The position numbers were made by a program, and so were the translations under genes. This document shows, piece by piece, positions 1 to 8,400 of a stretch of DNA of 64,000 nt (positions within the stretch are counted from its first letter, which is position 1; each line of letters starts with the position of its first letter). The notes under the pieces were generated by a model. That model did no database searches and had not been told where the DNA came from. It saw only the letters and a program-made list of their open reading frames with translations. Source of the DNA: Thiotrichales bacterium (GTDB lineage: Bacteria > Pseudomonadota > Gammaproteobacteria > Beggiatoales > Beggiatoaceae); the NCBI GenBank assembly GCA_016745035.1, contig JADGDE010000013.1, forward strand, positions 1 through 64,000. The letters run 5' to 3'.

Positions 1-53
1 GTGCAGTAATGTGCGGAGCTAACCTGTACTAATTGACCGTGAGACTTGACCAT
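1..53 (+). rRNA. 23S rRNA, 3' end (partial)
   Basis: The first ~53 bases read as the 3' terminus of 23S rRNA: a stretch with the typical ACCTGTACTAATTGACCGTGA-like pattern followed by the terminal GACTTGACC. The gene enters from outside the window. A 5S gene follows after about 130 bp, the usual rrn operon order. Confidence 0.9.
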
Positions 54-183
54 ATAACCCCAAATGTTTTTGGGCTTATAGGCTGAAAATACAGAGATAC
101 AAGTTTATAACTTTATGATACCTAATTCGGATAGAAGTGCAGCTAGCAATAGTTAATAAAAAAGCACTTCATCCAAACGTTTT

Positions 184-301
184 TCCTGACGGCCATAGCG
201 AGTGTGAACCACCCAATCCCATTTCGAACTTGGAAGTGAAACCACTTAGCGCCGATGATAGTGTGGGGTCTCCCCATGTGAAAGTAGGTCACTGTCAGGG
301 C
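184..301 (+). rRNA. 5S rRNA
   Basis: A ~117-base 5S rRNA. The ends CCTGAC and GTCAGG pair to form helix I, and the conserved internal CCCATTTCGAACTTGGAAGTGAAAC-type loop is present around 216-243. It lies downstream of the 23S 3' end and is followed immediately by a strong terminator. Confidence 0.93.
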
Positions 302-312
302 TTTATTCTGAA

Positions 313-348
313 AACCTCTATAACTCACGTTATAGGGGTTTTTTTTTC
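313..348 (+). terminator. rho-independent terminator of the rrn operon
   Basis: A 12-bp stem (AACCTCTATAAC paired with GTTATAGGGGTT, one G-T pair) closed by a 4-base loop, followed by a run of about nine T residues. It sits 12 bp after the 5S gene and is a textbook intrinsic terminator. Confidence 0.9.
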
Positions 349-445
349 TTGGGTTTTTATTTTCTTATTTCCCCTCAGTTCCTGTTCGCCACCTTAAAAT
401 AACGATATTTATACCAGTCGCAGGCTACAAAGCACCAAGAACTGG

Positions 446-467
446 AATTGTGGCTTCAGCCACAATT
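446..467. repeat. perfect inverted repeat (REP-like hairpin)
   Basis: A 10-bp perfect stem, AATTGTGGCT / AGCCACAATT, with a 2-base loop in the intergenic space after the rrn operon. It has no T run, so it is not an ordinary terminator. The preceding CGCAGGCTACAAAGC context suggests a dispersed REP-like unit, which is an inference. Confidence 0.5.
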
Positions 468-510
468 GATAATATCCTAAGTTGTATCAGTATTTACAAA
501 TTATCATTAA

Positions 511-612
511 CTGATGTTACGCACTAACATCGTTTTTGTCACCGTAGGTGGGTTTTCCACCTGCATAGTGATATGTAGCCGTGCAGTAATGGCGGTTTTT
601 TTGCCTTTTGGG
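511..612 (-). mobile_element. MITE copy 1 (reverse, truncated)
   Basis: Begins with the family terminus CTGATGTTACGCA and carries the internal GGTTTTCCACCTGC and GTAATGGCGG blocks seen in the other copies. It stops abruptly after the first hairpin arm, so the opposite terminus is missing. Its broken inner end is fused to the decarboxylase gene on the minus strand, which reads into it and ends there. Confidence 0.8.
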
Positions 613-1477
613 ATGTATTTTTCCAAGTTGGATAAGACCATTTGGCATGGCAATCATAGGAGGCATCCAAATTAATATAATAGCGCCCACCACCAAAAAA
701 GCAGATACTTTGTACCCGGCAAAGCAAAAAACCTGCGTTACGACATAATACTTGTCCAGGTTCAATAAACAAGGGAAATTCTGCTGAAATATGGTGTAAT
801 TCACCTATTAATGCTGTCAATTGTTCTTCGGGAATAGCGTGAAAGCCACCACCAAGATTGATATATCGAAGGGGAATTTGTTGCTGTTTTGCTACCTTGG
901 TAAGGCAATTTAAAGTCGCTCGATAAAATTCTGGGGTATTTTGTTCTGAGCCATTATGGAGGTGAACCCCGCTTAGAATATCGGCACGGTACAAAGGTGC
1001 TTGATCTAAAAAATTATCCCAATCGATACCGAAACGGCTGCGACGTTCTGGTTCTCGTAATAGCTTAGGGTTAATCGGTAATGAATGATTGAGTCGCAAA
1101 CCTAAATGACAATGTAACGGTGGTTTGCTGTTTTCCACATGCTCTATCTGTTCTTGTAGTTGATTTCCTAAAGTTAAAAAATCCGTTCTGCATGTCGTTA
1201 AAGGGGTATTTAAAGACACGGTTCTACCCTGTAGATTTTGTGGCAAACACTGATATTCTCGCGTATTTGAGACTTCAAAGCCGACACCTAATTCATAAGC
1301 TAAACTAATAATGGGCGCAGCTGGAAAAGATTTGAATGCAAATAAAATAGGGGTGGGATTATGATCAAATGCCGCGATGAGTGCTAAGAAGTTTTTACGG
1401 ATGTGTGCAATATCGTAGATAAGAACAGGGCGACTATATGACCTTAATTCTTGTTCAACAACAGTTTGAAGATACAT
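539..1477 (-). pseudogene. PLP-dependent group IV (LysA/Orn-type) decarboxylase, 3' end lost to a MITE
   Basis: 312 aa. The N-terminal alanine-racemase-fold barrel is clear: the PLP lysine lies in AFKSF near residue 49, the phosphate loop is NLGGGFHA and the EPGQ motif follows. Family members are about 370-410 aa with a C-terminal beta domain carrying the CxxxD active-site residues. Here the reading frame leaves recognisable protein near position 615. The last ~25 residues (from the KAKKPP stretch) are translated from MITE copy 1. The C-terminal barrel is therefore missing and activity is unlikely. The start overlaps the upstream PLP-enzyme gene by 23 nt, consistent with translational coupling. 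It is the last gene of a four-gene minus-strand operon. The substrate cannot be told; lysine, ornithine, diaminopimelate and carboxynorspermidine are all possible for the fold. Confidence 0.75.
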
Positions 1478-2722
1478 GATAATCTTGGCTAAAGCTAAGG
1501 ATAGTTTGTCTGATATGTGTGGCGATGTCGAAAACTAGCGATAAGGGAATATCTGCGCTGGCAATACGAACTTGATGGTTTTGGTTGGTCAGGTTAATAA
1601 AATCGTTCACGGTGATTTGATTCAAGCCCAACGTACCAGCGGCTAAGACAGGCAATTGTTGCTCATAGCAAGACTGAGCAATAAGACGCGATAATACCAT
1701 GTTTTGAAATGAAGGGTAGTCTTGATGCTTAATATGAGTTTGAATAATTAAAAAGATTTTATGCGTTGTCGAGGGCAATATTTCAAATAAATCATTTTCT
1801 TGATGCATATCTTTTAAGGCGCAATAAAGTGCTTTAGTCACTTTGCGTATAGCTTGAGTGCGCTGCTGGGTCAATTTAACAAATTTACTATTGCCTAGCC
1901 AAGGGTAGAGGCTGAACAAATTAAAATTTATACCAAAACCGGCTATTGCTTGCCGTAAAGTGGTCATTAATTTATTGTGCTCATCTGATTTATTCTCAGG
2001 GAAACTGATCACAATGGAGCCTAGTCTGCCTAGCTCTAACCCGAATGAATCCAGTTTGATATGACTACGCACCGACAGTTTAGGTGTTGTGCTTTAAGTA
2101 ACCAGTGTTGGATGTGAGGTGAATTGGGTTCTACACAAGTACTATCGACCACAATTAAACGTATTGAGCTAGAGTATTCAGGAAATTTAGGCCACAACAG
2201 TGATGAACTATCTAGCCAAAGTATGTCTTTATTTGAGGAAAATTGTTTGTCAGCTTGGTCGCAATCAATGGTGTTAAAAAACCTTTGGGCTAATAAACGG
2301 GTTTCAAAATGTGGGATGGGGCTAAATTGTACATTACTCCAATTTTGTTGCGAAAAAACGGTAAACAGTGCGGCAACCGCGCTCATTCCACTGGCGAGGA
2401 ATAAACCATCATTGTATTGTTTATTTGCTTGTGTAAAATACAGCGCTTGCAACCAGTCTAGATCAATTCGTTGTAAATCATAGCGTTGGTAACTATAGCT
2501 TACGGGATGCCCTGTATTAGCATATCGAGTTTGAGCAAAGTTCGAGGTTTCTGACAACTCAGCGGTCTTGTCGATTTGCTGGTATAAAATTTCTTTTTTA
2601 AGTTTTAAGATAGCTTGGTTAAAGCTTTTAAAATCAATGACCGTCTGTTGTTTTTGTGCATATTGAGTCAAAAATCGTAGTTCAGTTGTTTTTTTCTTCC
2701 AGAATTGATTAGACTGCATCAA
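1455..2722 (-). pseudogene. Fold-type I PLP-dependent enzyme, frameshifted
   Basis: Two overlapping reading frames make one ~420-aa protein. Frame A (2722-2036) gives the N-terminal half, ending in a VDSTCVEPNSP segment typical of the strand before the PLP aspartate or cofactor region. Frame B (2072-1455) gives the C-terminal half and starts with SHIKLDSFGLELGR, whose lysine is the expected Schiff-base residue. The shift lies within 2036-2072, where both frames are open, so a single-base indel explains it. There is no homopolymer at the junction, so a true mutation is more likely than a sequencing slip. The overall look is of aminotransferase or Cys/Met-metabolism type enzymes, but I do not recognise the subfamily. 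It lies 157 nt downstream of the ATP-grasp gene in the same operon. Confidence 0.65.
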
Positions 2723-2879
2723 AGAATAGCTTTAATGAATGATTAACAAGGATGTGAGGCATTTGAGCAAAAAACAGCGTCCACACGAATAAAAAACGCA
2801 TACTACAAGCAAATAAATACACAAGAAAGAATGCTCATTTGAACTCCTTCCCTTTTCCAAGTCGTTTTGTTAATGCCCC

Positions 2880-3875
2880 TTATTCTCTATTAACGTATTG
2901 CTGACTGATAGGGTTTATATTTGCCTGACTAATCGTATATTCTTTTGTCATCACCACACCTATTTGGTATTCCCCTATGTTTGATTTTAATTGCTCTCCA
3001 CGCAGCATTCTTACCAACATATTAGGATAATCCGCCCCAGCTAATTGTGTCACTGGATAACCACCTCCAAAACGAGGGTTTAGCTCAACGATGTAATAAG
3101 CACCTTCATGTTTAAAAAAATCAACATCCATCGGTCCTGCCTGTCCTATGGCTTTGCCTAACTGGATACCTATATTGATTAAATGAGGATCATCTATGGT
3201 CATTGATATTTCTACCTCGCCCGCTCTAGAGAGCAATTTTTTCCAAGGTACAACAGACAATACTTCTTTACCATCAATATCATTACAAATGTCCATACCC
3301 AATTCTTCGCCTTGTAGCATTGCTTGGATCATCATATGCTCACGTGAGTGAAAATACATTTGCATTTCCTCTCGGTTAGTCGCGATAAATACATCTTGGC
3401 TACCACAGCCAAATCGGGGTTTAACTATCAGAGGGAAATTCAGTTGCTTGTCTGATAAGGCTTGTTTTGCCAAATCTAAATCAATAAAGGTGAGTGGTGT
3501 ATTGAAACCTTGACTTTGTAAAAAATGAAAACTGGCAAATTTATCAAAACAAATATGACTGGCTTGAGCTGATGGCAAAATAAGCTGTACCCCCATCGCC
3601 TTGAACTGCGTGTGGTGTTGAGCAAGTATCTCCACATCTTGATCTAAAAAAGACAAGACAGCATCAACTTTTTCTCTCTGGCACAGTTGCAACATAGCGT
3701 CAATATAATGCTCAGAAACAATATCAGGCATATAAAAACGTTTATCACAATATTGTAAAGCGGATGCCCATTTGCTATTGCTCGTGCCAATAATACAATC
3801 AGAGTCGGTTAATGATTGTTTAAAATAATCAATGAGATAAGAACGTCTGCCAACACAGCTAAATAATAAATTCAT
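2880..3875 (-). CDS. ATP-grasp ligase (CarB/PylC-like)
   Basis: 331 aa. The N-terminal pre-ATP-grasp domain begins NLLFSCVGRRSYL, a pattern typical of carbamoyl-phosphate-synthase-like ATP-grasp proteins. The central domain has PLIVKPRFGCGSQDV (ATP-binding lysine and glycine-rich loop), and the metal-binding end is DVDFF...YYIVELNPRFGGGYP with the E and N ligands. Such enzymes join a carboxylate to an amine through an acyl phosphate. The gene starts 5 nt after the stop of the upstream decarboxylase, so the two are surely co-transcribed. Pairing with a PLP amino-acid decarboxylase suggests synthesis of an amide of a diamine or amino acid (siderophore, osmolyte or small peptide). The product is unknown. 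Confidence 0.8.
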   Translation of the reverse strand: MNLLFSCVGRRSYLIDYFKQSLTDSDCIIGTSNSKWASALQYCDKRFYMPDIVSEHYIDAMLQLCQREKVDAVLSFLDQDVEILAQHHTQFKAMGVQLILPSAQASHICFDKFASFHFLQSQGFNTPLTFIDLDLAKQALSDKQLNFPLIVKPRFGCGSQDVFIATNREEMQMYFHSREHMMIQAMLQGEELGMDICNDIDGKEVLSVVPWKKLLSRAGEVEISMTIDDPHLINIGIQLGKAIGQAGPMDVDFFKHEGAYYIVELNPRFGGGYPVTQLAGADYPNMLVRMLRGEQLKSNIGEYQIGVVMTKEYTISQANINPISQQYVNRE

Positions 3876-3880
3876 AGATG

Positions 3881-5104
3881 CTACCTTATTGAGTAATTCC
3901 GAAAGATATCCGCAAAGGTTTCTGCCTGTTTAACCACGATCATTTGCTCGTTATTTAAGGACAAAATAGGGGGGGCAGGTTCGATAAATGGTGGCTTAAA
4001 CACAATGCTATAAGCACCAATATTGAGAAATTTAATATAATCCCCTGCCATTAGCGTACCGTGATATTTTTCTAATAAAGTATCCCATTCAAGGCAGGTA
4101 TAGCCAACTATGTCGTAATATTCTTTGCTAGCCTCTTTTTTATTTTCAGCACAAGGCATATGTTCGATACTTAAATATTTTTTATGTAAAGAAGGTTTAA
4201 CGTTAAAGATACTGCCAGAACAAACGGCATAATGATGATTTCTAATTACCTTCAGGTACATGATTTTTGAATAAAAATGGACAACATTAGCGACCAAACC
4301 CACACCCGGTTCCATAATCAGCTCTGGTGCGGCATCAGGATAGGCTTGTTTTATTATCGGGGCAATGGCTTGAGCATATTCTTCATAAGATGGGATGGGA
4401 CAATCAAATTGTGATGCCATTTGTTCATCCATTGTTCCAAAAATTCCTCCGCCTAAATTTAAGTACGCTGGCACACGATCTTGAAATAATTGTTGGCTGA
4501 TTTCTACCATTTTCATGGCACGATAGCGAAAAGAGGCCAAAGTTCGCTTGGCTGTGGTGTAATGGCAATGCAAACCGACCACCTGACAATTCGGCTGTTG
4601 ATTCAAAGTCTTAAATGCGTGTGCTAGATCACCATTTTCTAAACAAAGTCCAAAACGAGAATCAAGATCGTCTAAAGCAAAATTACAACGTAAACCCACT
4701 TTAAACGAGTGTGTTGGTCGGGTTTGAATAATCTCTAAAATCTGCTGCATTTCTGCTAAATTATCGATGTGTAACATACTCTGGTGTTCAAGCGCATAGC
4801 TTAAATCAGAGCTGGTTTTATAAGGACCATTAAAAATAATCCGGTTTGCTTGAACACCACATTTTAAGGCTAATTGGTATTCCATTTGCGAGACCACTTC
4901 AGCATAAGCCCCTAACTTATCCATTTGTTGTAGTAAGCTGGGAATGTAATTGGTTTTATAAGAATAGCCAATATTAATATGAGGGTAATATTGCGAAAAA
5001 GCTTTGATGAAACGATGATAGTTTTTAGACAATTGTTTTTCATCAAGGATAAAAAAGGCTGAACCGTATGCCTTTTCTAGTTGTAATAAGTCTGTATAGT
5101 TCAT
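3881..5104 (-). CDS. PLP-dependent group IV decarboxylase (LysA-like)
   Basis: 407 aa, full length for the family. The PLP lysine is in GYSYKTNY near residue 50. The phosphate-binding NLGGGIFG lies near residue 219, EPGVGLVAN near 272, and the C-terminal active-site cysteine motif is GYTCLEWD near 345. This is the first gene of the minus-strand operon (decarboxylase, ATP-grasp, PLP enzyme, second decarboxylase). Homology to diaminopimelate decarboxylase is structural; having two such enzymes beside an ATP-grasp ligase points to secondary metabolism rather than lysine synthesis. ATG start at 5104; no strong Shine-Dalgarno is visible. Confidence 0.8.
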   Translation of the reverse strand: MNYTDLLQLEKAYGSAFFILDEKQLSKNYHRFIKAFSQYYPHINIGYSYKTNYIPSLLQQMDKLGAYAEVVSQMEYQLALKCGVQANRIIFNGPYKTSSDLSYALEHQSMLHIDNLAEMQQILEIIQTRPTHSFKVGLRCNFALDDLDSRFGLCLENGDLAHAFKTLNQQPNCQVVGLHCHYTTAKRTLASFRYRAMKMVEISQQLFQDRVPAYLNLGGGIFGTMDEQMASQFDCPIPSYEEYAQAIAPIIKQAYPDAAPELIMEPGVGLVANVVHFYSKIMYLKVIRNHHYAVCSGSIFNVKPSLHKKYLSIEHMPCAENKKEASKEYYDIVGYTCLEWDTLLEKYHGTLMAGDYIKFLNIGAYSIVFKPPFIEPAPPILSLNNEQMIVVKQAETFADIFRNYSIR

Positions 5105-5196
5105 ATGTTCAGTTTAATGTCCATGAAATTGATCATACTAGCCAAATAGCACTTCAATAGCTAAGGTTTTATCGAATACTTTTTATGTTTATAGAC

Positions 5197-5293
5197 TTGA
5201 TGTTACGCAAAGACTCTGTGCCTTAATGGCTACATCACTAGATAGGTGGAAAAGCTTTTATTGTGGCAAAAACAGGCTTAGTGCATAAATCAG
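5197..5293 (+). mobile_element. MITE copy 2 (degenerate, 97 bp)
   Basis: TTGATGTTACGCAAAG at the left, the inner GATAGGTGGAAAAG and TTGTGGCAAAAAC blocks, and GCTTAGTGCATAAATCAG at the right. The central hairpin region is shortened. It lies in the 356-bp space between the divergently transcribed decarboxylase and giant kinase genes, so promoters for both must lie around it. Confidence 0.75.
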
Positions 5294-5460
5294 TTCATAT
5301 TCATTTGTACAACTTGGCTATCAGCGTTGACACGTTTATCAAAGTTCACAATAATGTTCACTGCTATCGAAATTAGGGCTTGGTTTGGAAGCTTATCCCC
5401 TACATATACAATCAGGATTTTATAAAATCCACCTTTTCACGCCGTTTATAGAGTCATCTT

Positions 5461-8400
5461 ATGTTTAATATCAAAATAGGCTATCGTTTGGCGATTGGTT
5501 TTGGGATATTGCTGCTATTAGTCGGCATGCTCAGTTATCTTGCCATTGATAATATGCGCGCTTTGTCTGAGCAAACGGAAAAACTCTACAAACATCCTTT
5601 TGCCGTTAGCACGGCTGTTTTGCAAATCGAATCAAGTATTAATCAATTGCATAATACCCATGAGCGTTTTAGTGCTGATTTCAATGCGGAAGATGATAAA
5701 GGTAACGCTTATTTAACTCAGATTGAACAACAAGAACAATCCATTGATAAAGACTTCGCTTTTGTATTGGAACGTTTTTTAGGTGATCCGACCGCAATTA
5801 AAACCACTCAAGCCACCTACCATATTTGGCGCAGTATTATCGAAGAAAAAATTGCCCTGATTCAAGATACGCAGCGTCAAGAACAACTAACACAAATTAA
5901 CCGACATGCTCAAGATTTATTGGGCGACTTAAATCAACAAATGCGTGCCATTGTTGATTTTGCCAAAAATAAAGCCGAGGCGTTTAAAACTAATGCCCAC
6001 AGCAGTAGCCAAGAAAGCGGGGTGTTATTTGGAAAAATGTATCGTCATCCTTTTGCCGTCAGTAAAGCGGTGTTAGAAATTCACCGTGATATGGCTCAAT
6101 TGGACAATCAACTCAAAAACTTTCGTCTTAATCATGATCAGCAATCGCAACGGGGTACTTTAGTTGCGATTGAACAATTACGTGAACAGATCGTACAAAA
6201 TTTCAATATTTTACAAGAACGCTTTTTAGGTGATAAAGCCAAAATTGATGCTGCCGGACAACTATTTAGTGATTGGGAAAGCTTATTTGAGAAAGAACTG
6301 AACTTATTACAGGATATTAGCCGTCAGCAGCGCTTAAAGCAACTTAACCGACGTTCAGTGGAGCTAAATCAGCAGCTAAGCCAGTACATTAATAAAATTA
6401 TTCGTTTTGCCGATAACAAGGCTGATGAATTTTTACGCAATGCCCAGCAACAAAGCGATGCTAACCCTGTTGATTTACTCTCGAAAATGTATCAACACCC
6501 CTTTACCGTAAGTAAAGCGGTGTTACGGATCCAACGGGATATTGTGCGCTTAAATGAGCAAATAAAAGCCTTGCGTTTAAGTCAAGATGGTAATCAATTA
6601 GAAACTTTATACAGCAAAATTGCCGAGCTTAAACAAAACATTAATCAAGATTTTGATTTAGTCTTAGCGCGTTTTCTCGGCGATAAACAAGATATTGAAC
6701 AAGCCAAAGCAATTTTTATCAGTTGGGATCAGGTGCTAGAGGAAGAAGCAACTTTATTACAAAACCTAAGTCAACAACAAGAACTGCTACAAATCGAACA
6801 AGCATCTCAAGATATTTTGCATAAATTAGATAAAAGTGTCGCTGATATTATCGCCTTTGCTGATAACAAAGCCCAAAGTTTTGTCACCGATGCCAAGGTG
6901 GTTGCCGATAATACTTCGAGTTTATTCACAAAAATGTCGCATCACCCCTTTGCCGTCAGTAAAGCCGTTTTGCGTATTACCGCTAATATCAGTCGCTTAG
7001 ACAAAGTCATGAGCGATGCGATACAAACCAAAAATAAATCCCAACGAGATGCCTTAGTCAGGCAAGCAACTAAATATCAGCAACAAATCCGAACTGATTT
7101 TAAACTTATCTTAGAGCGCTTTTTAGGCGATAAACAACAAATCAACCAAGCTGAGGCGATCTTTTTACAATGGGAAGAATTATTAGAGCAAACCACGGCT
7201 TTACTTAAAGACAGTTCACGAGCTGATAAGCTCAAACAACTCAATCTCAACGCGGGCAAACAACTGGGGCTATTAGAAACTCAAATTGCGGCGATTATTG
7301 CTTTTGCCAGTAATAAAGCTGAGGGCTTTTTAGACAATGCCCGCGATCTAAAACAAGACTCCATGAGTGGCATGAGCTGGATTATCAGCGCCGTATTTAT
7401 TATCGGGATTATTTTTGCTGTCCTCATCACCGTCAGCATTGTCCGCCCGCTTAACCGAGCCGTGAACTTATCTGAGCGTTTGGTAGCCGGGGACTTAAGT
7501 GCCCGGGTCGAAGTCCGTGAAGCCCATGATGAGACGGACCAGTTACTGGTGGCAATGAACAATATGGCTGGACGTTTACAAAGCATTATTAGCGAGATAA
7601 ACCAAGTCTTTGATAGCCTTGCCCAAGGACATATGTCAGCGCGAATCGATGGCGATTTTATTGGCGATTTCCGGGATATAAAAACCGCCTCCAACTCGAT
7701 GGCAGAAAAACTCCAAAGTGTGATCACCGAAAGCAGCAGCACCTTTGGGCAATTGTCCCAAGGCAATTTACAAGTACGGATGCAAGGCGAATTTGCTGGG
7801 GATTTCTCGCAAATTAAGCAGGCGGGTAATGATATGGTCACCAAGCTGCAAAACTTAATTTCTGAAGTGAATTTGGCTTTGGGCGAGTTGGCTGAGGGCA
7901 ATATGAGCACCCGTATTGAAGTCGATTTCCCCGGCGATTTTTCCGAAATTAAGCGCGCCACCAATAGCATGGCAGATGATTTACAAAGCGTGATCAGCGA
8001 TACCAATGCCGCCCTTGAACAATTAGCCGATGGCAAAATGGCTTTGGCATTTAATAGCCAGTTTAGCGGTGACTTTATTAAAGTCCGTGAAGCCTTAAAT
8101 AATACCGCTGAGCAATTGGGCACAGCGACTGAGCAAAACAATATCCAAACCTGGCTAAAAAGTGGTCAAGGCTTATTGGGCGAACAAACCAGCGGCGATA
8201 AATCCTTATTGCAACTCTCCGAGGATATTATCAACTTCCTCACGCCGTATTTAGAAGCTCAGGTTGGGGCTTTTTATCTGCTTGAAACCCCAGATACCGA
8301 AGATGCCGAACCTGTGTTAAAAATGATGGCGAGTCATGCTTATGTTTGGCGTAAAACCAACCGCCACCAGTTTGCTATCGGTGAGAGTTTGATCGGTCAG

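Noticed and set aside
7281..8141. 286-aa open frame on the minus strand inside the giant kinase gene
   Set aside because: Lies antisense to five HAMP repeats; composition (Ser/Lys-rich, low complexity) and periodicity are those of a shadow of the real frame.
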